DNA of 64,000 nt, taken from Limnephilus marmoratus (lineage: Eukaryota; Arthropoda; Insecta; Trichoptera; Limnephilidae). This document shows positions 1 to 9,782 of the stretch, one piece after another. The notes beneath the pieces are model-generated. The model did no database searches and was not told the origin of the DNA. It saw only the letters and a list, made by a program, of their open reading frames with translations. Made by a program: the position numbers and the translations under genes. Positions within the stretch are counted from its first letter, which is position 1; the number at the start of each line of letters is the position of its first letter. The stretch lies in NCBI GenBank assembly GCA_917880885.1, contig OU862933.1, positions 4,883,452-4,947,451 of the forward strand, written 5' to 3'.

Positions 1-229
1 TGAAGTGAACAGATTGAAATCATATATAGTGTAGTGTATGGTGTCGGCCGCCCCGGACTACGCCACGCTACCCACGCTATTCTACTAAAAAGTTTATAAC
101 TGTTGTCAGAAATCGAGAATGGTATCCATGTAAAAGGATTTCGCTTCTCGAACTTTTACACCGTGATCAAAGGGCAATTTTAATCTACCATTAATTCTGC
201 GTTAGAGTCCCAAAATAATAGTTACACCC

Positions 230-755
230 GGAACAATCAATTTCTCAGAATTTTGCAGCATTTGGTATGCAATTCAAATGTAAAGCTTCACTCGATACAC
301 GATGAATCTGTAACTCGTTATTTAATTTATCGTTGTATTCTTAACATAAAACCAGTTTGTATGCGGTGAATTAAAACTATACTCAGAACATGAAAATAGT
401 TTTTCTTTGATTTTGGCATTAATTATATAGTCTGCAACTAGAATTATATAACTGCACATCGAATAAGATAATGTTATCCTTCGAAATGTGTCAGAAGATG
501 AATCTAACTGAAATTTTACATTCTCAACACAAAACTGGTTTAAATTAAATTTGTACCGGGTGAATTACACTACATTCAGAATATAAAAATGGCTTTTCTT
601 TGTTTCTGGCAGCACATACATAGTCTGCAACTAGAATTTTATAACTGCACTTCCAATAAAATAATGGTCTCCTTCGAAATGTATCTGCAGATGAATACAC
701 AACTGAAATTCAATCGTTACATTCTGAACACAATTCTGGTTGTAATTAAGAGTGA
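230..755. repeat. Satellite-like tandem repeat, about 195-bp unit
   Basis: Two diverged units lie head to tail, with the end of a third before them. The same landmarks recur in order: an AACATAAAACCAGTTTG-type block near 337, 525 and 727; a GGTGAATTA block near 365 and 557; and TAGTCTGCAACTAGAAT at about 428 and 619. The spacing is 190-200 bp. Units differ by many substitutions and small indels. Nothing in it resembles a gene; the short open frame at 589-852 is explained by the repeat. It could be a small satellite or an internal duplication of an unknown element. Confidence 0.6.
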
Positions 756-1208
756 ATCTGTTTGCGAGTTCCCAGCTTTAATTAGTATTACTCGCATGAT
801 ATGCGTACGGTTTGCCTACGAATTACGAAATTTGCAGCTTAAAAAAATGTAATTATCGACATTATTTTTAATAAATAATAAAAGAAAGAGTTTGATTCGT
901 AAACGAAAGTATCGTAGAACATTTTAAAATAATTATTTTACATTTATAAAAAATAACTTACTTTACTGAAATTTATTTTTCTTTGTCAATAATAATAATA
1001 ATATAAGTTTATTCCAGAATGTATGCAGGGGAAGTGCAATGCAATACATTCCATAATGTAAAATAACATAAAAAGATAAATAATAAGTTAAGGTAAAAAT
1101 TAAATAACAACACATAAATTAAATAAAATAAAGGAATAAGCATGAAAAATGAAACTGAGAAAAAAAATTATGTATGTATCAAACACTAAAATGAATGTAA
1201 ATAGCCGT

Positions 1209-1511
1209 TTACGGAGGGTATTGCATCGTCTCCCGTCTCCAGAGGGTCATCAGGGGAGATTCCATCCAGGCAGTCATGGCGGTGATGATCGCATTCTTCG
1301 AATGGCACAGTCTGCGCCATAAACTTCCCATGCGGTGGCGGAGAAGTGCACGGAAAGTATGTACTCGTCCCTCCAGGAACATTTCCGTAGCACTGCAGTA
1401 TCTCGGTAGGCGGAATAGTTGGCGATAAGCGTTATTGTAAGCAACCTTTAACTTATGCCATTGGGTTGCGGTGTAGTCAAAGATATTCCAATACAGAAGA
1501 GATATGCTATG
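1209..1511 (-). pseudogene. C-terminal fragment of the same LINE protein
   Basis: The translated stretch includes KLKVAYNNAYRQLFRLPRY, a motif typical of the region after the reverse transcriptase in Jockey/CR1-like LINE proteins. The order fits the fragment at 1790-3110 once the intervening DNA is discounted. It ends with a stop at 1209. It is not a separate gene. Confidence 0.7.
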
Positions 1512-1735
1512 GTGTCCGCGCAACTGTCGCCGGACTACGCGCTAATTAGCGTAGTTTTCATACAAAAATAATTTGTTCATTTCGTTGATTTTTTGAAAAT
1601 GTGCATTAATATTGGTTAACAATATATTTAGAATAAGGAAAGAATTCGTTCATTTAGTTTAACGTTCGTTTGGTTTATTCGTTAATTATTTGTTCTTTTA
1701 GTTTATTTGTTAATTGGTAAACAATATCGGCGACA
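1512..1735. mobile_element. Small insertion interrupting the LINE, GTGTC-ended
   Basis: This stretch splits the LINE coding region between its thumb and C-terminal segments. Its left end reads GTGTCCGCGCAACTGTCGCC and its right end reads GGCGACACCC, so both ends carry a GTGTC-type motif in inverted orientation. A related sequence, GTGTCGGCCGCCCCGGACTA, occurs at about 41-60. The interior is AT-rich with TTCGTT/GTTTA repeats and no coding potential. A short TIR element is the simplest reading, but the exact borders and target duplication are not clear. Confidence 0.4.
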
Positions 1736-3110
1736 CCCGGAAGCGCAGACCCACATAGTAAAAACAGCAGATAGCACATCTACTTCTTATATTCCAATAT
1801 CTTTGGGTGCAGTCAACCCACAGTTCTGATGTGTACAGCGAGGTGCAGAAAGCGTTGAACAGTATTCTTTTTACTTTGGGGCTGCAGGAGTAAAAATGTC
1901 TTGACAGCATACCCGCTCTAACTGATATTGCTCTTCTCTGCCTTTCCATGTCCTCGATATCCTTAAGGTCGTCTGTGATTACATGTCCCAGGTATTTAAC
2001 GCTGTGATTAACATTCATTTTCCTTTCATCTAGCCATACTGAGGGTGTTTGGACGATTTCGTTTTTCGGTTTAAAACCCATAACTATTGACTTGGTGGTA
2101 TTATACAAAAGGTTATGGTTTTTTGCAAAGTCTTCACAAATTTTTAGTAATTTCTCTAATGCGCTTAGTGACGGTGCAAGTAGAACCATGTCATCTGCGT
2201 AATTAATGTTATTTACACACACTCCATTTAAATGGCAGCCTATTTTCGTGGCATTAAGTCTTTGAATAAGCTCATCGGTGTAAAGATTGAACAGAACCGG
2301 AGACATGCTTCCTCCTTGCCTCACGCCACTTTTCAAAAAGAATGGGTTTGAAAATTCCCCAGACCATTTCACAATATTTTCTTGTTGCGTGTGCCAAATT
2401 GAAAGAATAGCTATTACATCTTCTGAAACTGCTCTTTTCCTTAGTTTTTCCCACAGTTTATTATGACATACACGGTCAAATGCTTTGCTTAAATCTAGAA
2501 AGCAGGTATAGATTGGCGTTTTTCTTAGTTTATAATAACTGATGGTTTCTTTTAGGGAATATATTGCCATAGATGTTGACAGTGCAGGTTTGAATCCGAA
2601 CTGGTTATCCTCTGTTTTTAGCTGATCTATTACGACAGCAGGTAAAATTTTTTCAAATAATCTTGCCACTGTGGTTGAGAGTGAAATTGGTCGGTAGTTA
2701 TTGATCACGGATGGATCAAGATTTGTTGATTTAATTATGGGAATAATTACCGTTTTCGTCATTTCATTCGGGATGTGCCTGTAACGTACAATATTTGAAA
2801 ATAGTTTTGCTATGATAATATAAATCGCTGGTCTAGCATACTTAATGTGCTCGAGAGCTATTGAGTCATGTCCTGTGGCTTTTCCTGTTGCCATTTCTCT
2901 GACAGCTCTTTCTACCATATGTGAAGTAATGCTGAGAGCGGTAGTATTACCTACGGTTTTCAAACTAAAATTTATATTCTGAGATTTTTCTGCTGCTTCT
3001 TCACCCGCCATAGAGAGGAAGTTACGAAACTCATTGGCGATATTTTCCTTGCCTCTTACAATAAAGCTTAATAATTTAAAGAATTGGGATTTCCCGGTTT
3101 CGTCACAGAA
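1710..3110 (-). pseudogene. LINE reverse transcriptase domain
   Basis: The frame encodes an RNA-directed DNA polymerase that would copy LINE RNA at a nicked chromosomal target. The first Met codon in the open stretch is at 3011, but the same frame is readable upstream to about 3110, so the true start is lost. From the N terminus come a GKATGHDSI block, a NYRPISLS block, a FLDLSKAFDRV block (first catalytic Asp), GVRQGGSMSP, and the catalytic YADD box at 2190-2201. The thumb region follows, with VKYLGHVI. The reading frame then runs into the interrupting DNA near 1790, so the last residues at the C-terminal end are not native. Length is about half of a full LINE protein. No host role is implied. 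Confidence 0.85.
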
Positions 3111-3400
3111 TAAGTAATGAAAAATTCCGTGGTCATTTCAATCGGTCCGAATCGTATGTGCGACAAAAATATGAAATGATTTTTTTAAATTTTTTACAAG
3201 ATAATATTATTATTTATTGTGAAAATTTGCCGCCCCCCTTAACTGGCGAAATTTCGTTTGAAAAACAATAACATTACAGAACTCCAAAACAACAAATACT
3301 CAGTACTTACTGTAAAATCGTTCATTTGATTGATTGAGCTGTTTATGTGTTTATTGTTGGAATAAATTAAATACCAAGTTCGTTAATTAAATTCCGTATC
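3111..3400. other. No recognised feature
   Basis: Mostly AT-rich sequence with a short GC-richer stretch near 3230. I see no open frame, RNA gene or terminal repeat here. Confidence 0.5.
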
Positions 3401-3404
3401 GTGA

Positions 3405-3840
3405 ATAGTGTAGAGGTTTTATTTTATTTTATTTTATTTGGGAAACCAACAGTTTACATTAAAATAAAGCACAATAGGCCCATTAACCAGCGGCCGATAA
3501 TTCAAATTTTGTCGAAAGATCGTCTTGCGATCGTACCCTTGCAACAGTACAGGGCGGTTCCGATGAGAAAAATTGATTCTTCTATATATCAGCATTTTTA
3601 ACTAATAACTCAACTAGCTAACTAACTAACCATCACGCCGTTTCCCCGCAGGGGTAGGCAGAGGGGACGGACCGCCTAACATCCCGGTCTTGGCACACAT
3701 TCCTTGCCTCGTTTACATTCATACAACGTCTCATACATTCTCTTCTATTATTCTGACTCTCGACATGGCCCGACTCTAGTATCTGATTCACTTGGTCGTG
3801 CCATGTCTTTCTTGGGCGTCCTCGACTTCTTCTACCAATA
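3405..3840. repeat. LINE/SINE 3'-tail-like repeat
   Basis: It begins with a TTTTA-rich run (3417-3440) followed by GGGAAACCAACAGTTTACAT, which recurs in diverged form at 52994-53012 (GGGAGACCAACTGTTTACAT). The second half has an ATCACGCCGTTTCCCCGCAG block and a text resembling the 3' tails of insect RTE-type LINEs. That family assignment is from memory. An element read on the minus strand would put the T-rich run as its poly(A) tail. Confidence 0.4.
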
Positions 3841-4203
3841 ACTCATTTTATTTAATTCAATTTTTGTTTAATATATACCTACTGTAGGGGCGTGCAAATA
3901 GCCCCTGACACGAGGGAATGACTACCCTATGTAAATCGAGGAAAATTGAATTCTTCCCTATGTGACACAAAACAGTTGACCCAGCAATTCCAAAATCCAA
4001 AGTGAAAACAAAACAATACTCACTCAGAGAATGCAGCTCATGCACGATGTCCAACACAAAAGACACTTCTTTTTCTTTTTTTTTCTTTTTTTTTCTTCAA
4101 TTTCTGCCAAGGCGGTATTGCATAATCTCAAGAGATGTTTCGCACAGCAAGGAAGTTTCAACAATGAAATATAAATCTGCCTATTAATAATACGTGCCAA
4201 ATC
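3841..4203. other. Unrecognised stretch with a pyrimidine tract
   Basis: It contains a C/T-only tract of about 35 bases at 4066-4099 and no convincing coding region. The short open frames on both strands have no recognisable motif. Confidence 0.4.
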
Positions 4204-4242
4204 TTAGGTAACAACAATAATTCAATTATTGTTGTTACCTAA
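4204..4242. repeat. Perfect 39-bp palindrome
   Basis: The sequence reads the same on both strands around the single central base C4223, with 19-base arms (left arm TTAGGTAACAACAATAATT). It is AT-rich and would form a cruciform or a transcript hairpin with almost no loop. No adjoining inverted structure was seen, so it is an isolated palindrome or a MITE core. Confidence 0.9.
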
Positions 4243-5345
4243 TTATATTTGATAATGACTGACTAGGAGTGACATCTGTTGGCTTTTCACTAACACTCCC
4301 GTCGGAAGTAATTGCCTGCTTCACAGAGGTAAGGAAATGCATGAATATACTGAATTTCAAGTAACATAGGTAAATTCAATACAATACAAAAACCATAGAT
4401 GGCGCCCTCATGGTCTCATAGCATAAATTATTAATTTAAAGAAATTAATGCCCAAATGGATCCAAATATATTTATGGCGCGTTTCCACCTACATTCAAGT
4501 TTGCAATAAAAATGCTTAAGCGTGAGGCGATAATTTTTTTTAAAAAAAAGTCCTTTTTCGTACATAATTTATCAAAACATTGTATAATCAAAATAAGAGT
4601 GTAAAAAAATTGGAATATATTATTTTGTAACAACATAAATAAGTAGACAAACTGAAGTATTTTCGGCACAGAACACGTATCCGGATTGTTTTTTTTTATA
4701 TTATTTGAACTAATATTTAAATTCTGGAATGTAGCTTTGCTTGATAATTTATAAATTTATTTTACTGTCCGATTATATGACTTGATACACTTATTTTAAC
4801 TCATTTTCGTTTTAAGTTTTTCTTTTATGTAATCGGTAAATAATTTAATTTATAAAAGTAGTTTATTTATAAACAAGTTCTGTTGTGTAATTATTATTAC
4901 GAGTGACAGCTGTTACGTCTTCCTTGATTATTTTCCTTTTAGAACAATCTGAATGCACGTCATACCCACTTCATTATTCCTACGTCAATATTATATATTC
5001 CTAAATGAAGTAAAGGATAAAAAGGGGCTCCACAAAATAATCCTTTAAGTAGGTACCTACTTACCAACAATCCACTGATTGGTTCCTTAGGGTATTATCG
5101 TATATTATATGCATTGTGACGTAATCGGTCGTGCGGTGCGGAAAGGGTTAGACTTGCTAGATCTTAAAGAGGATTACTTCTGGCCTGATGGGGTAGGTAC
5201 TCGCATCTTAAGGGACCTTTAAGTATCATAGTTAATATTTGAATTAAAAAATTCAATCTTACATTACTTTACTAAAAATACTTTCCGTTCATATTTTATT
5301 ACGTTATTATTTGATAAGTAAGGGCGTTATGTGACCTCTTCCAAA
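4243..5345. other. No recognised gene
   Basis: About 1.1 kb of AT-rich DNA. A GTAGGTACCTAC palindrome is at 5049-5060. Short open frames on both strands are poorly composed and match nothing I know. Confidence 0.5.
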
Positions 5346-5352
5346 GACCCGG

Positions 5353-5767
5353 CATTTTTTATATTTTTTTAATATGAATACCGCACAAGATACCGGTCAC
5401 TCCCGTTTGGAGCCAGTGAGACTATGGCATCACTAATTGGGGTAATTTTGAAGGTAGTGAGTAGGGGAAGGAGATAAAGAAAGGGAAGGTTGGGAAGTAC
5501 CTGACTATTTAGATCTGGGCACCAAACTCGGCTAAAGCCATTTTAAGCAACGTTTGAATTCTGAATGTTGGTCTTACACCAGGGCGATCTGAGAGTATGT
5601 TCCACTCTGGAACGTGCCGCAATTATACTATATGTTATTTTAAATGAATAAATTGTGGAATAACACAAATTAATCAAATAAAATTTATTTGCCACGCGGG
5701 GATTCGATCCCGCGACCTTCGGATTGCGAGTCAAGAGACTTACCGTATGGACTACGCCGGCCGTCAT
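5353..5767 (-). mobile_element. tRNA-derived SINE, family S1, near full length
   Basis: Read on the minus strand, a tRNA-like head (about 5690-5767) carries a Pol III box B of the form GGATCGAATCCC. A shared body of about 330 bases and an A-rich tail near 5353-5365 follow. The same body recurs at least eight times in this window. It contains landmarks such as GGAGCCAGTGAGACTATGGC (here on the plus strand) and ACACCAGGGCGAT. It would be transcribed by RNA polymerase III and moved by a LINE. Confidence 0.8.
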
Positions 5768-5874
5768 TACGAATTCCATTCGATTTATACATAATAATAT
5801 ATGAAAATATATTATCTTTTAACACATTATGTTTCTTAGTTCTTAAAAAATTGTATTTTATTTTTGAAAATTAT

Positions 5875-6085
5875 CTATAGGTAAATTCGCTGAGCCGAAA
5901 CTGTAATTATATAAAATTCCCTCAGTACAAAAAAATCGCACCATGAAAATTATTACAAACAAATTTTGTTCGGTAAACATGTTACACAAATGAAAAAATT
6001 CACACTGTATCTTTGATGCTACTTTAGATATTTGGTATTTTTTTAAAAGACTCGTTTTATTAAATATTTTCACAATTTTCACTTA
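5875..6085. repeat. Repeat E, diverged partial copy
   Basis: The block GCCGAAACTGTAATTATATA followed by AAATTCCCTC and AAAAAAATCGCA aligns by eye with the copies at 19124-19496 and 43160-43548. The nature of the parent element is unknown. Confidence 0.5.
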
Positions 6086-6566
6086 TTTATAATAGTTTTT
6101 TGTTATTATTTTAGCCTCTACCATTCGTATTTACTTATTCCCTTTCAAACAATATCTTCTTCTTTTTGAACGCTTACTAAGCGTTAACGGAACTCTCTGT
6201 GGCACGATCGTAATTCTAATCGATCTGTTCGATTGTGTGGTAGTCTAGTGTCCGACCGAACTTTCGGTTTCGGTTTCGGCCGAGTTTCGGCCAAAAGACG
6301 AGTTTCGGCTTTGTTTCGGTTTCGGCCGCCATTTAACCGAAACTACGGCCGAAACCGAAATTAAATTCGGGAGGTTTCCTTTTGCGATGGGACATGTTCG
6401 GTACACTGAACTACGAGCCACAAAGTGTCATTTTGCTGCGTCCGCGCTCATAGTCGTGTCAGGACTTGATTCACTTGTTTGTGTTCACTTTGCGGTAGTT
6501 TGGTTTATTTGTTGTGAAATTGGAGTTGTTCGCTATTGAAATTATTTAGTTCATGATTTAGTTCCC

Positions 6567-6862
6567 TGAGGAAAATAATTTCCCTGAGGGCCTATGTCAT
6601 TTTTGGGGATGTGTGTGGAAGGTTTTTAGGAAAAGGAAGGAGAGGAGAGTTTTGGGAAGGAAAAGGGGTGGGTAGGAATCTGGGGTTCAGTGTGTCCTGG
6701 TCATCCACCTTCAAGACTTAGACAAACCTCATCCCATGAACCCGGGCACCCCTGCTAAATCACCAAACGTAGCGAACCACTTGGGGTCACCTATGGCAGA
6801 GGTGTTGGTTATCCAATAAAGGTTCCCGGGGCGGTGCGGTGGGACCCATTCGCGCCTCCCAA
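6567..6862 (+). repeat. Repeat B copy
   Basis: A multi-copy sequence that shares the blocks CCCTGAGGAAAATAATTTCC, GGGTGGGTAGGAATC, CACCAAACGTAGCGAACCAC and GTTATCCAATAAAGGTTCCC with copies at 7190, 37183, 43781, 49620 and 49945. It has no coding capacity and no tRNA-like head. It is probably a non-autonomous element of unknown class. Confidence 0.75.
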
Positions 6863-7014
6863 ATTATTTTGTTCTTAAGATGAAAGAGTATTTTTTGTTA
6901 AGTGTACCTAAACAAATTTGGTTTAAAAAAAATGATTTGGTTTTCAACCTTTTATTTTATGTTATCTTAATCTTAATATGTATATACAACAAAGTCGGGT
7001 TAGTTACACTATTT

Positions 7015-7722
7015 ATAACTCGACATCGGCTGCACCGATTTTGATGATCTTTGATTTGTTGGATTTGTCTCCGCCCCGTATAACAGAATAACTATTAAAA
7101 CATCGCAAAAATTCACCAAAAAGAGAGTTATGAAGAAAAATAATTTTTTCATACATTTTGTATGGAACGAATTCTCATATTTTGAAAGAATCTGGGAGTG
7201 AATCCATCCCTCTAACTGTGGTGCAAGGCCATTGCCTTGACCGAAATCGACATTTTACCTTGACCTTTCCAGCCGGACTCTTTCGACCCATTGGTCGAGA
7301 GAATTCGGCTGGAAAGGTCAAAAGGCCTCCCTCAACCAGTCTCTCTCGATTCGGTTCATCCGCCGCCAAGACCAGCACAAAAGTCACCCCATGAACCCGG
7401 GCACCTCTCCTAAATCACCAAACGTAGCGAACCACTTAGGATGACCTATGGCAGAGGTGTCGGCTATCCAATAATTGGTTCCCGGGGCGGCGGCACCCGT
7501 ACCCGCTTCCTTGGAAAATTTCCCGTAAGTAGGTGGAAAGTAAGAAAATCACAAAAAATATAACTCCGTACACAACGCCATCTCTGATACTGACAAAAAC
7601 AAAACACGGACAGTTGGGCATCGATAATTGCTTCATTGTGTAATTTTTAACTTAATAATTTTTTTATTTAATTCAACAGTTATTGATTCTGAGGCGGTAC
7701 GAAGTTGGTCGGGTCAGCTAGT
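7015..7722 (+). mobile_element. Helitron-like (HINE-type) element, interrupted
   Basis: The right end reads GGGTCAGCTAGT with CTAGT at 7718-7722 followed by T, the typical Helitron 3' end. The left part has CGGCTGCACCGATTTTGATGA at about 7026-7046, which I associate with the 5' part of abundant insect Helitron-like repeats. A hairpin before the 3' end is weak in this copy. A repeat B copy sits inside (7190-7513). The assignment rests on the terminal motif and on similar ends at 35944 and 39904. Confidence 0.5.
7190..7513 (+). repeat. Repeat B copy with an internal hairpin
   Basis: It shares ACCCGGGCACC and CACCAAACGTAGCGAACCAC with the other B copies. It also has a foldback, GACCTTTCCAGCCG at 7262-7275 against CGGCTGGAAAGGTC at 7306-7319. 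The overlapping open frames on both strands here are a by-product of this symmetry. Confidence 0.7.
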
Positions 7723-8203
7723 TTGTTAATAATGTTCAAATAGGTAATACCTACTATTTTTTAAAATATTATTTCGAAGCGATTTAGGATTACGATTTCA
7801 AAAAGGACAAATAATTTATTTGAAATAAAGAGTGACAATTATGTTATGTTTATTTTTAGTTCAAATATCAGACTGATATCTATATTTCGGTTTCGGCCGA
7901 ACCTGAGACCGAAGCCGAAACTCAGTTTCGGTTTCGGTTTCGGCCGTAAAAACTAGTTTCGGTCGGATACTATGTGGTACTCTAAAAGTCCGGAAATTAA
8001 ATAGGTATGTATGCTGCGCCAGTAAAATCGGCAAAGCAGTTGCGCCTGAAATCTGCAATCCCCAAACACGCTTACTAAGTGCATTACGAATCTTATATCT
8101 TTAGGAGCAACGTGTTTTGATTCTGAGTGTTTATTTTTAATTATTATTTTTTTAATTTATAAACTAACGTTTAGGCAAGATTTTTATGCATAGCACAAAA
8201 GGT

Positions 8204-8383
8204 AACAATTATTATAAGCAATAATTATCAGCCAGAAACACTCATCTACATTGAAAAATCTTCCGAGAAAAGATACTTGCCGCCAATCGGAAGGACACGG
8301 GTTCAAGTCCCGTTGGCGGCAAGTATCTTTTCTCAATGTAGATGAGTGTTTCAGGCTGATAATTATTGCTTATAATAATTGTT
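8204..8383. mobile_element. Foldback element T carrying a tRNA remnant
   Basis: Arms 8204-8286 and 8313-8383 are inverted copies. The left arm has a small extra segment, AAAAATCTTCCG. The centre is the 3' half of a tRNA-like sequence: GCCGCCA, then GGACACGGGTTCAAGTCCCG, then TTGGCGGC, with the D arm and anticodon arm missing. The same element appears at 44278 and 44630. This is a deletion derivative that became almost fully self-complementary. Confidence 0.7.
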
Positions 8384-8417
8384 TATTTTTACGTGTTGAA
8401 AATTGAAAAAATATATA

Positions 8418-8852
8418 AAGAGTCCCAACTGCACCTAACTGTCTGGAGCTAATAGGACAGTGGAATCCCCGATTGGGGTATGTTTCAAGGCTGAATGTGT
8501 TGGGAAGAGAAGAAGAGAAGAAATAAAGGAAGGTGGGAGACATAGAGGAAGGAAGTCTTTCCTCCGAGGTGGGGGGGAATCTAGCTACTCAGATCTAGTC
8601 ACCAAACACGGCTGAAGGTATTTTCAGCAAAGTTTCAATTCTAAATGATGGTCTTTCACCAGGGTGATGTTGACAGTATCTTCTACTCTGGAATCTTCCG
8701 CAAATATGCAAACATCATTTTTTAACTGGATTACGTAATTGTGATATAACACAAATTAACTAAGCAAATTATATACGCAGACGCCTGGATTTGAACTCGC
8801 AACCTTTGGATTCATAGCTGAGGAACTAACCTCTAGACCAAGGAGGCATGTC
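8418..8852 (-). mobile_element. SINE S1 copy
   Basis: Minus-strand copy. The tRNA-like head lies at about 8783-8852 (plus-strand TGGATTTGAACTCGCAACC for the box B region). The body with CACCAGGGTGAT and CTCAGATCTAGTCACCAAAC leads to the tail near 8418. It is diverged, with an extra GAAGAGAAGAAG run at 8507-8521. Confidence 0.75.
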
Positions 8853-8859
8853 CAATGTA

Positions 8860-9238
8860 ACGACAATGTAAACATTTGTTTTTTGTATGACCTCAACATT
8901 AGTTACTCGGTATGTCGAGAAAATTCTCAACATCCGACAGAAATTCTGTCAACTTAGAACAAACATAGGTATAGATGAATTATGAATAATGTCTCTATTA
9001 CATTCGCCATCTCTTTTAATTAATCTAATTCCGCCGTAGTTAATGAGCCAGAACATCGCCATAACTATCTTTTGATGTGCTCGTATTTTGTCTGACTTGA
9101 GAGATAATGAAAATTCCGATATACATTAATAAACTGAGCCGTATTTAGTTTCCCCCGCTCTCTCAATGCTGTCTCCTAAACATTTTCCATATTTACTACG
9201 TAATAGTCTATAATATTTACTGACTAGTGTCCGGGCTT
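8860..9238. other. No recognised feature
   Basis: AT-rich spacer between two SINE copies. No open frame or repeat structure was identified. Confidence 0.5.
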
Positions 9239-9240
9239 TA

Positions 9241-9730
9241 TTTTTTTTATGTGAATACCTCACAACTGCGCTCCTGGTTGGAGCCATTGAGACTATGGCG
9301 TCCGCATTGGGAGGCAGAAGGTGAATGAGGAGGGAAAGTAAAAGGGGAAGAGGAAGGTAGGGAAGTGCCTGGCTATTCAGATCTAGTCACCAAACACGGC
9401 TAACGCCATTTCAAGCGATGTTTCAATTCTAATGGTGGTCTTACACCAGGGCGATACTTAGAGTATCTTCCACTTTGAAACGTACCCATACTACGTGACA
9501 CGTTCAGGGGGGGGGTCTTCAAAATACCACGCTGGGTACAAATGAGCGGCGGGGGGCTTAGGTTTGTTTTTAGTCACCGGGGGGGTGGTTAAAATGTGCA
9601 AGAGGATGGTCACGTAGTATGGGTACGTTCCCTTACATGGTTTTTAAATGATTCAGTTGTGAAAACACAATCAATCAAATAAAAAATTTCTCTGCACGCC
9701 GGGATTCGAACCCGCGATATCCATGAGGCG
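9241..9730 (-). mobile_element. SINE S1 copy split by a MITE
   Basis: The body landmarks (GGAGCCATTGAGACTATGGC, TCAGATCTAGTCACCAAACA, CACCAGGGCGATAC) run to about 9476 and resume after 9632, ending in the box B region GGGATTCGAACCCGC at 9703-9717. The 156-bp interruption is the MITE at 9477-9632, so the SINE is older than the MITE insertion. Confidence 0.75.
9477..9632. mobile_element. MITE M1, 24-bp terminal inverted repeats
   Basis: The ends are ACGTACCCATACTACGTGAC and the inverse GTCACGTAGTATGGGTACGT. The interior has a G run (9507-9515) and CACCGGGGGGGTGG. A second copy is at 49176-49336 with the same ends and an expanded C run. There is no coding capacity. The parent transposon is not present and the superfamily is not determined. 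Confidence 0.85.
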
Positions 9731-9782
9731 AATTTTAGAAATTAAATGTAGACAGTTCATTTTTAGGTGGGAAAATGGCACG

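Larger units (their letters stand above)
985..3110 (-). mobile_element. Broken non-LTR retrotransposon (LINE), 5'-truncated
   Basis: A minus-strand LINE holding most of a reverse transcriptase and its C-terminal region. The 3' end is toward low coordinates, where an (AAT)n-like run at 985-1003 may be the tail. The 5' end stops near 3110, inside the frame upstream of the reverse transcriptase, so the endonuclease part is absent. A stretch around 1512-1735 interrupts the C-terminal coding region. The clade was not determined; Jockey/CR1-type elements look similar. Confidence 0.75.
6246..7973. mobile_element. hAT-like non-autonomous element with nested insertions
   Basis: The ends are inverted: TAGTGTCCGACCGAA at 6246 and TTCGGTCGGATACTA near 7958-7972. 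Each is followed inward by repeated TTTCGG/CGAAAC blocks (6263-6372 and 7885-7960) that also lie in opposite orientation. It is flanked by tggtagtc (6238-6245) and tggtactc (7975-7982), an 8-bp target duplication with one mismatch, as expected for hAT. No transposase frame remains. The interior holds repeat B copies and a Helitron-like segment, so most of its 1.7 kb is later cargo. Confidence 0.7.

Noticed and set aside
7158..7394. Paired small genes on opposite strands
   Set aside because: The frames follow the internal foldback of a repeat B copy.
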